From contig NC_077247.1 of assembly GCF_947179165.1 (NCBI RefSeq), forward strand, positions 10,987,501-11,051,500: a DNA stretch of 64,000 nucleotides, in the 5' to 3' direction. Source of the DNA: Solanum dulcamara. Taxonomy: Eukaryota > Streptophyta > Magnoliopsida > Solanales > Solanaceae. The notes under the pieces were generated by a model. The model worked only from the letters and a program-made list of their open reading frames with translations. It did no database searches and had not been told where the DNA came from. The position numbers and the translations under genes were made by a program. The stretch's first letter is position 1; each line of letters opens with the position of its first letter. Below are positions 11,695 through 24,658 of this stretch, piece after piece.

Positions 11695-14600
11695 TATGAC
11701 GACCCAATTTTTCAATTCATGATGGCACCTACTATCAACCCACCAGTAGGTAAGCCTAACCCAGATTCCAAAATCATAGGCAACGGACCATCACAAGCAG
11801 AAGAAAAGAACCAAATAAGAAGGAGAAGAAGAACAAAAGAAGAATAATAATAATACAACAAGATAACCCCCAAGACCTGGTATCAATCGGTAGTTGAGCT
11901 ACTAGACAAAATAATGAAGTACAAGGTTTATACATATATAATAATCATAATAGTAATATAGACTATCTTCGAATACAAAATAAATATTAGTCCAAGTCCA
12001 TCATAGAAGGAGATAGGCAACTCTGAACGCCAAGAGCTCACCCAAGTCTCCAAAATCCAAGAGTTGCTCTACACGATATCCAAATCAATAGTGAAAACCC
12101 ATACTAAGACCTGTAGGGTGTAGAAGTGTAGTATAAGTATCAACAAGTAGCACTCAGTAGGAATCATCCAACTGAATTCCAAAGATAAAGAAAGTATAAA
12201 CAACATGTAAGCAGGGAGTGTAGATCACAAGTAACTAATAAGAATAATAGGGAATCCTGCAATAAGAATATATAAAAGGGGGGAGATATGAAACAATCAA
12301 GGAAACAAAGGGCATTCGGATGGCTCCAGGCCAAGACCTAAACATGAAAACACACTACGAAGGGAAGACAACTAAATGGCAAACAACTAACAGAAGGAAG
12401 CACAAATATCACATAAAGGCCCAAAGGACCATATCAATTAAATCCCTGCACAAAAGATAGATAATTAAGAATAAGGGCAGTAACTAACTTCAAACAAGAG
12501 ACCACCCTTTATACCGCCACAAGTTCACAAATAGTAAGACAATACCTCACGAGCCCCTATGTACCTAGGAAATTCACTAACAAATAGGTAAACTCGTACG
12601 GCATCCCATACTATCGATAAGTACAAACAACTATATTGGTGATAGATGCAGCAAAACCAGTAGTGACATCGATGCCCAGCACCTCATACCAAGATATATA
12701 CACCTACTTCCAGTCCCGACCAGGAAGTAGGACCCATGCGCCTCTATGGAATCACCATGAGGGGCTCGGAAATGCCCTTATATATTACCTGGTCCCGATC
12801 CAAGTGTTATCTCAATCTGTAACATGAATGCATCCTCGATGCCTCGAATTAATATAATAAAATGAGCGCATCCTTGATGCCTCGAATCAGTATAAAATAA
12901 GCGCATCATCGATGCCTTAAATTAGTATAAAAATGAGTGCATCCTCGATGCCTCGAATTAGTATGTTAAAATGAGCGCATCCTCGATGCCTCCAGTCTAC
13001 TAAAATAGTAGTAAAAATATAGTACGACCCCCTATTCAAAAATTAGTGTAAAATAGTTTGGGTTACAACCCAACTTTCTCAAATCAAACCTAGGAACCAA
13101 TGCATGCACCGGGGTCACTATATTCGTGAGAAAACAGTGATCCAATGCAATGCATGTCATCACCAACACCCAAACAAAATGCACAATCACATACAATAAT
13201 GACTCCACAAGCACCCTACCCTCTAGAGCATACAACAGGGCTCACAAATACAACCGACCTCAAATCAAGGCCTAATGCTCAACTCTACTTCTCTAACTCA
13301 ACATAAGGCCAGCAGGGAACTCAACCCTAACTGGGTAACCATGAGGAGGAAAAGAGGAAATAGGTGCTCAGCTACTCAATCAATAACCCCAAATCCATCT
13401 AAATCTCAATCTCGAGAGTATAAATACAACTAGCCCCGCCAATCGACAAAAAGGAAAGCATAGAGGATTCTAACTCTAAGTTCAGAAATGAGGCCCAACA
13501 GTAATTCACAAGCCTAACCATGTGGAAATCTCTACACCAAAGCTTCAAGAGAGATGTTATAATAGCGAAGGATACTAAGTCTCACAACTTCTGGCCAACA
13601 ACGGCTACATCTACAAAGGATCAACTCAAATCCAATTCTAAGGTACTAATCTTCCATCCACATAAACATCAAACAATTCACCTAAAATAGGCTAAACAAG
13701 GCCAAACTAAGGCATAATTAATAAGTTTACCAACTAGATGGAAAATCTCATAAAGGCAACCTAGCCTAAGGATCACACCAGGAAAAAGAACCAAAAATCT
13801 AGGAATCAAGCTTAACCCATCACATACAATCCAAACCATAAGAAAAATATACTAAATAATACCTATTGAAGCTCAATCAAAGAATAGGAAATCATAGCCT
13901 ACCTCGAAGCCGAACACGCGCGCTCCAAGTACATTTCCCAATAGATTTTTGCTCTAAAATCAACACCAATTTCCTCCACTCTAACAAAATGTTGATCACC
14001 TCGTCAATACGAATGTTTTGACACTAAAATTATACTTTTTAGAGATGGACCCAAAAGTGGGTCTAAAATAGAATTATGGGACACGCAATAGGAATCTCAA
14101 AAACGACTCTATAAAAAAGTCTTAAATGTATTATTGAGCTTGTCCCAGAAAATGGGGAACAAATCGATGCTCAAAATGACCTAAATCAGCCCAACATTTC
14201 AAAATACCATTAAAGCCCTAACTAAGCTTTGGCAGCCCCTTTGGGCAAGCAATTACCTTAAACCGACAATCTTCGCACTTCCCTGAACCTAGAAACACAT
14301 ATCCAAAACTCCCACGAGTACAATGCACTTGGAATCTCATAAAATGGAGCTCTCTAGCTCCTAAAATTGAAAAAAAGAAAAGAGGTGGCGGCTGGTTCGG
14401 GTCACTGGTCCAGTGAATTGCTCTATGCGAACGTGGAGAGGAGGTCCATGAACATGGAAGCTAAGGCCTCAAATCTACAACAACACAGAGGGATTATCAC
14501 GAATGTGAAGTCCAATCCTTCACTACTCCGCGAACGCGGCATGGGCCTCGCAACGCAGAGGCCAATTTGCTAGGCCTTCGCGAACGTGGCCCCTTTGCCT

Positions 14601-15368
14601 GCGAACATGGACATCAAAAACCATGGGTTCCTCTAATATTTCCTAGGTGGAACGAACGCAGAGACCAAAATTGGTCTGCACCAACTAATGCACATCAGCT
14701 AGTTTTAGAAATATTTCCAACTCCGACGGGGTGCTCAAAATTCATTTGGAATCCCATGCGCATAAATTAACTATGCTACCCCACCAAATTCAATGTTCCG
14801 AACTCAATGGAAAAGTAAAAATTTCCATCCAAGGTCGTCTCATTAAAATGTGGGTTCCACCCCCAAGCTTAATTTTTTCCATTTTCACAAGGAGGCTCGA
14901 AATGAGATCGGAAGCCTTGGGAAATGAATAAATGGTCGTTCTAGACCAAATTCAACATTCTGGAGTTAATGAACAGATAGAATTTCAATTCGAGTACGTT
15001 TCCAAGAATGTTGGCCAAGGTCAACCTTAGGCCAAATTTCAAAGGCTAAAAGTGTCAAATGGCCTCAAACTCATACAAATCGCCTCGACACTCATGCCAC
15101 CCATGCTACTAGCCTAATTTGGTCATTTTGGAGCTGATGAAACCATCATAATTCCATTCTGAGGTTTTTTTCCTAGAGTTTTGACCAAAGTCAATTGTTC
15201 AAATTTTAATAGCTCCAAAACAGGGAATCGAGCATAAAAACCCAAACAAACAACTAGGCAACCGAACAGTCAGTGCCAGCAAGTCATTAATGGCTTGGAG
15301 TCACTACAGAAAAGCTCTAAACACTAAAAAGATCGAACAAGGTGAAAATAACCTTGAGGGTTGTTATA
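11695..15368 (-). mobile_element. Solo LTR (about 3.67 kb) of the TGTAATGACC family
   Basis: Inserted in the E2 3' LTR with flanks ATTAT (11690-11694) and GTTAT (15369-15373). Read on the minus strand it starts TATAACAACCCTCAAGG and ends TTGGGTCGTCATA, decayed forms of the LTR ends used by H, C and G. Its first 250 bases on the minus strand match C LTR sequence around 28040-28200. No PBS, polypurine tract or coding domain is visible inside, so it looks like a solo LTR left by recombination rather than an entire element. It contains a 36-bp tandem repeat and a CpG-rich stretch at about 14360-14660. Confidence 0.8.
12824..12997. repeat. 35-38-bp tandem repeat in the solo LTR
   Basis: Five copies of a unit containing GCATCCTCGATGCCTCGAAT followed by an AT-rich spacer start at 12824, 12862, 12897, 12933 and 12971. 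Each unit contains the GCATCxxxGATGC inverted repeat, so each copy could fold into a small hairpin. Confidence 0.85.
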
Positions 15369-15873
15369 GTTATGCCTTCCACGGACTGTGAAGGACTCTG
15401 TAGAGGAAGTTCAGACACTTTATTACAATCCCAAGATTTGTTTCTCCAAGTGATTTACCATGGGACACCACCACAGATTATGGTAGGCACCAGGGACTGT
15501 GAAAGGTCCACGTGATGCCAGTTTGGCCAGTTATTAAAAGGGACATTTTAGTCTTTTTCCTGTGTTTTAATGTCATAGGGTCATTTTGGGGACTAAATTC
15601 ACCTATCTAAATGAACCTAAGCCTCTCCATACTCATTTACTCTTACACATATTCTAATACTAAACAACCTTAACCTCTTAAGTTTCTCTCTCAAATCTTC
15701 TCCTTCACCAAGAAACCTAGGGTTTCATTCCAAGAGCTTCAAGACTTCATTTTCAAGCTTGCATTGGGAGTTATTTCCCTATGGTATGTGGGTATCATTA
15801 ATGGGTTCTCCCACCCATGGAGCCCAAGTATATTCTAAACCCCATAGTTCAATTTTAAATGATAAAATCTCAT

Positions 15874-16893
15874 CACATTCAGAACTGTTGGTACTGCTCT
15901 TGGAATTGTGTGTTTGCTTGTTTGTTTGCTTGTTTGTTTGTGCAGGTTGTTGGAGATACAGGCAACAGTGGAACTCAGATGGAACTCCAACAACCTCATA
16001 GATAACATCCAAGAACCAACAACAATATCATGAGTAGCTGTAACATGTTACATCTCCATCAACTTCATATACATACTGTGGGAACAAAACACCAAACAAC
16101 TGCTCAACCATACACCAAACAACAACTCAACCATAGAGCTGAAGCTGAAAGTGCAGACTTGAAAGATGAAGTTCAACAGCATCAGCAACAACAGATGCCA
16201 AAAGCAACACACTCCCATGTACAGAACTACAACAACCATGTTTGTTTGCTGCCTTGGCTACTTGTAGGTGCAGGTCTGCAGCAACCATACATTTGAAGCA
16301 GGTGTTCGAATGCAGCTACACTTTTCTCCACAACAACTCCAAGGCTGTTGGCTACTATAGCTCCATATACTTCCTCTCCTTTCAGCCTCCTTAGCTGGTA
16401 ATCATGATACTGATACAAAGGCACACTTCACCATGATTTACTTGGTACGACAAGACTAAAAAGAGAAAAGATGAAAAGAATTTCCCATCCCATGCGAGAT
16501 AGAAGTTTTGTATACTTGTTCTTCTTCAATGTAGCTATGTCTGGTATGTAGCATAGTTGGAATAAGACTACTGTAGGTTACTTTCCTTTTTCTCATGGAA
16601 GGGGAGAGTCTCCCTCATTTATGCTTTCATAGTTGAATTATACTGGGAGGAGTCCTCTCACAGGTTTACTGCTTTCTAGTTATAGTTAGTCTCTCTTTTT
16701 TTTGTATCGGGGATGAGTTAGCCGACCTTAATAGGTTAGCCGACTAATGAACCACCATAAGATTGGAGGTAAGGTTTATGTCCCCCTCCTTGTATTTTAT
16801 TTTGATTATTTATGTTAAGGCTTGGGGGTGTTGCTTAACCCCTGACTGTGCACGAGAGGTGGGAGCCTCGTGTAGGGTCTGTTCCCATAAAAA
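15874..16893 (+). mobile_element. 5'-truncated L1-type LINE copy (3' end only)
   Basis: Inserted in the E2 3' LTR. The 17-bp segment AAATGATAAAATCTCAT occurs on both sides (15857-15873 and 16894-16910), and the insert ends in a short A run: the signature of target-primed LINE insertion. Its last 300 bases match, in the opposite orientation, the 3' end of the LINE at 49988-56563 (GAGGTGGGAGCCTCGTGTAGGG here, its reverse complement near 50000-50035). No RT domain is included; this is 3'UTR only, with a TTTG/TTTGC simple repeat at 15908-15942. Confidence 0.85.
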
Positions 16894-18284
16894 AAATGAT
16901 AAAATCTCATGGGTTCTTATATTATGATTCCAAGTGTATGGATTCTTGGATATTTGAAGCTTACTTCGATATCTTAGCTTATAATGATTCTTAATTTCAT
17001 GAGATGGTTGATTTATCAAAGGTCCTATATGATAGAAAGATAAAGGGTTTTAAAGTGAATTGGTGGATTGTCCCAAGTTTGTTTAAATTGATGCATTACA
17101 TTACACTCATGCATGCGACCATTGATTTAAATGATTTGAAAGTTGATTGAAACGAACCCACCTAGTTTTACTATATTTCTAATGAAGTTTGAATTGAAAG
17201 CTTTGACTCCAAAATGAATTTTTATGAAAGCTAATGTTTATGATGAAAAAGGGAGTCTTATGAAATAAAAGAATGATGAAATCATATGAATGATGATGAA
17301 AGGGTTTCTTAGCCAAAGAATGGATTCTCTATGTGATAAGGACAATTCTCGCATATTTTAATCAATAAAGGTTTTAATGATTTATTCTACCGAATGATTT
17401 TTGATAATCCAAAGATATGTAAATGATTATGTTCTTATATTATATGAACTATTCTATGGTATTTGACTTAGCACTGTGGTATTTGACTTAGTGCCAACAT
17501 AAGAGCCCTTGTAGGCTTAGACTAATGGATCTATAAATACCCCTTAAAGTTAAAGTTAAAGTTAAAGAAATGAATGAAGTTGACGGAGATCTACCTAGAA
17601 AGTAGTCTCTCCATGCCAACATAGGAAGTTATGTTGGATTTCATATAATAGCTTGCATGGTCTTATATGTTGGTTATGGTCATCTTCAAACAAAATGAAT
17701 GTTTCAAATTGTTTTTTCATGATTGATTATGCATACATTGCATTATATTTCATACTACTTTAATGTTCTAATGCTTCCTTAACGTTCGTGCATGCCTACA
17801 TACTTAGTACATTCAAAGTACTAACGCATACTCTATTGCCTATAATATTATCATGTAGGGACCGGTGTTTCTCCACACTCACCTCCACATAGCTAGTTGA
17901 TTCATTGATGACTACATAGGTAGTGAGTTCCCATGTTTTAGGAACAACATCCTATTTCCTTTTTCAAGATTATGACATGTATAGACTTTTGGTTATCTCT
18001 TGGCACTTTTAAAATACATTTAAGGGTGAGCTAAGGACATGTCTTATCCCCCGCCGAGTCTAAAGATATTGAGGTATTATTGGACATATAGGTGATGTCT
18101 AATATTGTTAATGGCAACAATTTTGTGTTGCTTTCCCTTAGTCCTATTATCTCTCATATTTCCGCTTGTTATTGAATATCATTTCCTATAAAAAAGCTAA
18201 ATGAATTCTAAGAGGCTTGGGTGAGGTACCTCTAGATGTCTCATTTGTTTGGTCACATCTAGGCCCTAATCTTGGGGTGTGATA

Positions 18285-19330
18285 GTACCTCCTAAGGATT
18301 TCATTCTATTTGGGTCATCGTAGATCGATTAACCAAGTATGCTTAATTTTTACCAGTTTAGAATGTCTATACTTTAGAGAGGTTGGCTTAGATTTACATC
18401 AAATAGGTGGTCTAATTGAATAAGGTACCAAAATCTATCATTTAAGACCATGGTACTCAGTTCACTTCGCATTTGTGGAGATTTTTTTATAGAGAGTTGG
18501 GTAACCGAGTTGAGCTCAACATAACTTTCCACCCCCAAAAAGATGGTCAGTCAAAGAGGACTATCCAAGTTATGGAGGACATGTTACGGGCATGTACTAT
18601 TGATTTTGAGGGTCAGTGGAATCAGTCCTTTTCTTTGGCGAAGTTCGCATATAATAATACCTACCATTCGATAATAGACATAGTTCATTTTGAGACAGTG
18701 AATGGTAGGAGATGTCATTCCCCAGTGGGTTGATTTGATGCTTTTAAGGTTAGGCCTTGAGGCACTGATTTGCTGCGTAATTTGATGGATAGAGTTCGTT
18801 TGATTCAGGAGAGGCTTTGTACTGCCTAGAGTAGGTATAAAAGCTATACTGATTGGAGGGTTCAACATTTGGAGTTCATGGTTGGAGACCGAGTATTTTT
18901 GCAGGAGTCGCCCATAAAGGGCGTGATCAGATTCGGGAGAAGGGGTAAGCTTAGCCTCAAGTTCATTGTCCCTTTTGAGATTTTGAGGTAGATAGAAGAG
19001 GTAGCTTATGAGTTGGCCTCTCCCCTAGATATTTCGAGTGCTTATCCTATTTTCCATGTTTTTATGCTATAGCAGTACATTCCAGATGAGTTTCATGTGC
19101 TTCAATGGGAATTGGTTCAGCTTGATGAGTCCTTAGCTTTTGAGGAGGAGCCCGTGGCTATTTCGGAAACACAGGTTAAAAAGTTGAGGTCTAAGGAGAT
19201 TTCATTGGTGTAGTCCAATAGAGGCATTGTCTAGTCAAGGAGGCTACTTGGAAGATCGAGCAGGACATGTTGATCCCGATATCCTCATCTTTTTTACCAT
19301 CAGGTAATTTTCTTCCTTTGACTTTCGAGG
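18285..19330 (+). pseudogene. pol: Element H: rest of integrase and chromodomain-like tail
   Basis: Continues the integrase begun at 7743 after the E2 insertion. The core's first Asp is in SIWVIVDRLTK, broken by a stop. The open stretch 18473-18733 covers the second half of the core, FHPQKDGQSKRTIQVMEDML, in which the normally invariant catalytic Glu (usually GQSER) is Lys. The GPY-like module and a tail with FEEEPVAI follow to about 19290. Many stops. The product would be an inactive integrase even if the stops were removed. Confidence 0.8.
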
Positions 19331-19356
19331 ACGAAATTTATATTAGTAGTGGATGT

Positions 19357-21415
19357 TGTAATGACCTCCAAGGTCATATTTTTATTTTTTCATGTTTTTG
19401 CCATTTTACCCATCCCCTTATCTTTTTTTTAGTTATTATGTATTGTTAGGATGGGTGGCACGCTCCCTGAGGTAGTTGGGTGAGCATGGTGCAACTTTTT
19501 TACTTTTTACAGGTTTAAAGTGAAAAAGAGTTGACTTTAGTCAATATCTAGAGATTTGATTATCGTATGGGAATTCCAATGATTCCATTAGCAATGGAAG
19601 GTCCATTTTGGTCTAGGAGGAAAGTTGATTCGGGTTTTGGAGTCTTTATTTTGACATTATGCAATTTTTCATTTAAAGTTTAAATTTTTGCCAAGTTTGA
19701 CTTCAGTCAACATTTTGAGTAAACGCACTTGAATAAAAATTTTGTTAGTGCGATTAGCTCCGAAACACCAAATTTATTGTAGAACAACATTTTTATTGGC
19801 TATTGAGGTGCTCAGAATGTACTTTTAGCCGTTTGGGCGTCTTACGTGATTTTCTTTAAAAGTGTTGAGTTATATTCTGATGAGACCATCTCTGTTGGTC
19901 ATTTTATCAATTCCATACAATCCAGAATGTCATTTCCAGTTGGGTAGTATAGTCTGTTTGTGTTGAAACGGTTTTGAATGAATTCTGGACCCCCGTAGGA
20001 GGAAATTCCAATTCCTAAAAGTTCAATACCATTTAAACTACTGGTGCAGTACATTTTACTCTTTGCGTTAGCGAGCTAGGGGCTGCGATTGCGAAGTGGT
20101 TAGTTGTTTGGTCATCGCAGTCATGGGTAACTGTCAAGATTACGATGGGTACTTTGGGTTAGTATTTGCGATCGTGAACCTGGGTCCTGCGATCGTGAAG
20201 AGCAATTTTCCTAGCATCAGAGATATTTAAGACATATTTTTGGCTATCTCTTTCTTATTTCCAACATATAGAAACTCAAATTTTTAGAGCAATTCTTGGT
20301 CATTTTTGTTAAATCTTATTGCATTGTGTTGGAAACACTTGTGGGGACATTTCGTAACCTTTTCTCATCCTAGAAACCTTCTAATTCTTGCGTAATTTCA
20401 TTGAATTCCTATATTTTTTACCATCTCAGGGCTTAATTTTGGTCGGTCTAATTTGAGCCTTTTCGGTGCTCAAATTTTTCCCATTTTTTAGGACAAGTTC
20501 CTTGAGATATTTGGGACCTTGTGATAGAGTTTATTTTGTGATTTCGTGCACGAGTTCCAGTGGTGAATTTTGATCCAATTTTGGTTTCATTCGTAATTTT
20601 GGTAATATGGGTATCATTGGCTTTTTTTTGATATGTTCTTCAATAATTTGATGGACTGGCGTCATTCAGAGGTAGCACGGAAGGGAAAATCTCTAATTTA
20701 TCGGTTCGTGTGGGGTTTCAGCCTTTAGGTAGGCTTTGGTTTCTTTATTTTAGACTTAGCTCGGTTATAATTTATATATTTTAAGTAGAAACGTATGTAT
20801 AGGTTGGTAAATTTAGATGTTGATATCCTTTTAAGTAAAATAGGAGTTGATGGCCATCATGGGTAATTAGCTTGGATCTTAGCCGTTGAAGCCTTAGTTT
20901 AGGCGCATTCTTGTCTTGTTTGTACCATTTAGTATCCTTAGAAATTTCTCCTAGGTAACTTGAAACTTAGGATGTCGTTTGGTTGACTTGGTTGGTTATA
21001 TTTTCCCTTTTGGTGTGTATTCGGGTTATAAATGTGTTTTACATTGCTTATGTTATTGAACTACTGGGCTCGAGGTCGTGCTTTTGGTACACTGGAGTTC
21101 CAGGTTAGTAATTTGATGTCTCTGACAGGGTTTTCCTCAGCTTTGAGTGATACATGATTATTGGTATGCTACTTGTATTGGTTGATCCTTCGATGTTTAA
21201 AATCACTTAAATGGATGAAATTAATGAAGGGAAAAAGATTTAGGTTATTGAATAAGTACAAGGATTTGGAAAATACTGGTGATATCATTGTTTATGGAAT
21301 TTCATTATTTTGATGAGCTCGAGGTATGATTTTGAGCGGCCCTTTTATTAACTTTAGGCTACGCTATTATATTCAATGATTATAAGCTCGAGGTGTGAAT
21401 TTTGGGTGGCCCGTT
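19357..21415 (+). repeat. 3' LTR of element H, left part
   Basis: Begins TGTAATGACCTCCAAGG just after an ACGAAATTTATATTAGTAGTGGATGT stretch that also precedes LTRs C and G. It is cut at 21415 by element C and resumes at 31004. The only open frames within it are short and not credible genes. Confidence 0.75.
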
Positions 21416-23860
21416 TGTTATGAACCTTTAGGTCATTTTTGTATTAATTCCTCCTTTTCATAATTTAGAGTGTTCCTATAGCAACCCCAAGTCATTTGTG
21501 ACTTGGTGGCATGGACTTTTCATTCTCCTATTGTTCATTTGGATTTTATACCCATTTCCCTGCTTTGGAGCTTTTAAACTTGAAAAATTGACTTTAGTTA
21601 AAATATTAATTTAACGACCTCAGAATGGAAATCTGATAGTTCCATCAGCTTTGAGATGGCAAAATTAGGCTAGTAGAATAGTTAGTTCGAGTATCGAGGC
21701 ATTCGGTATGAATTTAGGGTCATTTTGCATTTTAGCCTTTGAAATTTGGCCTAAGGTTGACTTTGGATAACATTCTTGGAAAATGTGATTATATGAAAAT
21801 TTTGTCATTTGATTAGTTCTGAAATATCAAGTTTGGTCTAGAATGACCCTTCGTTCACTTTTCGAGGCTTCCAGTCTAATCCCAAGTCCCGTTGTGAAAG
21901 TTGGCTAAAAATTGCATTTGGGTATGAACCCACTTCACTCAAAATGACCTCATATGGAAATTCTGATTGAGCCATTGAGTCCGTAACATCGAATTTAATA
22001 GGATAGCATATATATCTTATTTTTATCGGGTTCCAAATGAATCTCAAGTACCCCATTGGAGACTTTAAATATGGGAATAATCTGCTAGTGCGAAGGTGCA
22101 CTCTATCTAGTGCACCTTCACCTATTAGACAGTTATTTTCAGCTTTTCTTCTAAATTTTCAAAGTTGAACATCTTGAGCTATAGGGCTCCAAATTGTGTA
22201 ATTCAAGAGGCTAGGTTGTGAGATATTTTGAGGAGAACACGTTGGTGAGATCAAAAGCTGCTTTGAAACCTTCATTTGAGGTAAATTCTAATTTTCACTA
22301 TTGTCATGGCTAGTTTCTAAACTCAATTTGTGGATATTTTGGTACTTGATTTGTCCCTCATTCTAAGTCTGAATTTGATGATTCCAGTAGCTATTTTGAG
22401 TGGGTGTTTTAGGAGAACGTCGTGGTAATATTGGAATTCATTGTAGGCCTCCCTTTTCTGGTAAATTTAGTAATTTTAGCTACTTTCCCATTTCTAGTTC
22501 TTGAGAAAATCCAAGTTTTGGTTGCATGTTGATATTGTGATGTTTTTGAGCCGCAAATTGGGTCTCATTTTGGGATATGAGCTCGGGGAACTTATTAGGA
22601 CCTATTTTGAAGTTAATTTCAGAATTTCTAATGTGGGTCCCACATTCACAATTTTGACTCCAAAATTGGTGCATCTCCATTTTATGTGCTTTAGTGTCTA
22701 AACAATCATAAAGATGTTGTGATTCTATTTTTGAGAACGTGACAGCGATTCGAGACCATTCGGAAGGAAAAAGCTTTGGCGGAGTAGTTTGGAATGCACG
22801 TGTTCGGCTAACAGGTAAGCTACAACTTCCTTTCATTTGAGCTTTAGAATGTGATCGTATTTTGATTAATTGGAATTTGGGTTGGATAGCTATTGAATCA
22901 TGCATAGGTGTTTATAATTCATGTTTTAGGCCTATTTCAGAGATTATCGGGTAATTGTTAGCATGCCTTGTACTATTATTTGATCATCTATGATATGTGG
23001 AGTAATTGTATACTTGTTTACTATTTATTGGAAGTATTTTTGGCCTTAGCCTAGGTTTGACTAGTATTTGCCTTAGAACTGTATGATTCGGACCTGATAG
23101 GTCTTAGTTTTACCCCGATGTTATTTCGTCTGACTTAGATCCCTGTAGACTGGTATACTAGACTTGAGTCTGATAGTTTGAGACTTAGCTAGGAGATTCT
23201 CTTGATCCGATGATAGTTTGACCTAATTTCTTCAATTCTACAATTTTTCAAGTTACATCAGCAACACCAATTTCATTCCGCGATTATAGGTTAGTTGTGG
23301 ATTCAGCCTCGGGAATTACATTAATTGGCTAAGTGTGGATAGCGTTCCATGGATGTTTTGATTATGGATCGATTTACACTCTTTTTGCAACTATATTTGT
23401 ACTTTTATTGGACATTCGGATACATATTTCAGCCCCAACATTATTGGTATTTCAATGAGCATCTAGATTCAAGCTCTGACCTCGATCACTCGGATAATCA
23501 TATAGAGCATCCAATTGGGTGTCCGGCCTTAGTTACTTGGTCCTTGCAATTGGTTTCTTAGATACTTTTGAGGAGAATCTGGTGCGAGGTCCAGCCTCCA
23601 TTCTCAGATTCTACTAGTGATGGTTGAGCCTCTGGTTAGGCACACACTGGTTTTGAGCCCTCAGATTAAGTTCTCTTTAGTCATAGCTACTCTATGTACT
23701 CGTCGGGCTTATGGGGTCCATTCGGGTTTTTATTTAAAAGTGTGCACGATTGTACCTGTCACGACCCAAACCCTGTAGGCTGTGACTGGGGTCCAACCTA
23801 GACCCCGAGCCTAGATCCATCAACGCATATACGTCATGAGAAAAGATTGATAATGTACCT

Positions 23861-24658
23861 GTGACCACATTCGGCGACGCTTCCTGGTCCTGTCTACTAG
23901 CTAAAGCATATATATCTCCTTTTGTTGCTAGTAGAATTGGAATTAAGCCGGAGCCAATAGAATTGTTTGAGGTTTCTACACTAGTAGGGGACTCCATTGT
24001 GGTAAAGCAGGTATATAGACACTGCCCGGTAAATGTGTATAGTCATCGTACCTTGGCTGATTTGATAGAGTTAGATATGGTGGAATTTGATGTTATCATG
24101 GGTATGGATTGGCTAGCTTCTTGTCACTCCAACATAGACTGTAAAAATAAAATGGTTCGATTTCAGTTCTCAGACGAACCAATTATTGAGTGGTTAGGAA
24201 ACACGGCGTCATCGAAGGGTAGGTTTATTTCACATCTTAGGGCAAGGAAAATGATCAACAAGGGGTACTTTTATCATTTAGTCCACGTGCATGATCTGGA
24301 AGTAGAGGTGCCAACTCTTCAGTCGGTACCCGTGGTTAATGAATATCCAGATGTGTTTCCAGATGAACTTACAGGCCTCCCTCTAGAATGGGAGATAGAG
24401 TTTACTGTGGACGTGCCACCAGATACTCAGCCTATCTCTATTTCCCCATATAGAGTGTCACCCGCGGAGTTAAAAGAGCTAAAAGAGCAGTTGAAGGACC
24501 TATTGAAAAAAGGGTTTATTAGGCCCAGCACATCACCATGGGGAGCACCAGTACTGTTTGTAAAAAAGAAAGATGGATCACTGCGAATGTCATTGGACTA
24601 CAGGTGCTTGCTTTTCTTGTGGCCATCAAGGCCATATTACGAGGGAGTGTCCACATAA
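23861..24658 (+). CDS. Open 265-codon protease/RT-fragment frame of the chimeric element
   Basis: Uninterrupted frame. Residues about 18-150 match the retropepsin-like protease of Ty3/gypsy elements after its active site (YISPFVASRIGIKPE, ELDMVEFDVIMGMDWL), and residues about 160-249 match the connection to RT and the first RT motif (ISPYRVSPAELKELK, SPWGAPVLFVKKKDGSLRM). The catalytic Asp-Ser/Thr-Gly of the protease is absent because that part lies inverted upstream, and the RT ends long before its catalytic Asp pair. After DYR the frame runs into gag zinc-knuckle DNA out of frame. Openness is striking amid broken neighbours but more likely reflects youth than function. Confidence 0.6.
   Translation: MTTFGDASWSCLLAKAYISPFVASRIGIKPEPIELFEVSTLVGDSIVVKQVYRHCPVNVYSHRTLADLIELDMVEFDVIMGMDWLASCHSNIDCKNKMVRFQFSDEPIIEWLGNTASSKGRFISHLRARKMINKGYFYHLVHVHDLEVEVPTLQSVPVVNEYPDVFPDELTGLPLEWEIEFTVDVPPDTQPISISPYRVSPAELKELKEQLKDLLKKGFIRPSTSPWGAPVLFVKKKDGSLRMSLDYRCLLFLWPSRPYYEGVST

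Larger units (their letters stand above)
11309..18284 (+). repeat. 3' LTR of element E2, interrupted by two insertions
   Basis: LTR pieces at 11309-11694, 15369-15873 and 16894-18284 line up with the E1 and E2 5' LTRs. Without the two insertions (and one copy of each target duplication) the length is about 2.26 kb, matching the 2.29 kb of LTR E1. Starts TATAAGATTCC (from TGTAAGACCCC) and ends GGGGTGTGATA (from GGGTCGTGACA), showing transitions typical of old methylated DNA. Confidence 0.85.
7774..18289 (+). mobile_element. Element E2: Ty3/gypsy chromovirus inserted in H integrase
   Basis: The target duplication is ATACC (7774-7778) and GTACC (18285-18289), one mismatch. Joining the flanks restores a continuous H integrase reading (GLPHT before, SIWVIVDRLTK after). 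E2 has a truncated 5' LTR (7779 to about 9260), a pol remnant from RNase H onward, a polypurine tract, and a 3' LTR that is itself split by a solo LTR and a LINE piece. gag, PR and most of RT are deleted. The LTRs are of the same family as E1. Confidence 0.85.

Noticed and set aside
11695..15368. Complete retrotransposon nested in the E2 LTR
   Set aside because: No coding domain, PBS, polypurine tract or second LTR could be found; solo LTR fits better.
15908..15942. TTTG/TTTGC run as telomere-like or regulatory repeat
   Set aside because: Simple-sequence run inside a LINE 3' end; not the plant telomere motif.
22480..22905. 141-codon minus-strand frame in the C 5' LTR
   Set aside because: A partial counterpart exists in the 3' LTR (29264-29512) only because the LTRs are copies, and it breaks there; no domain.
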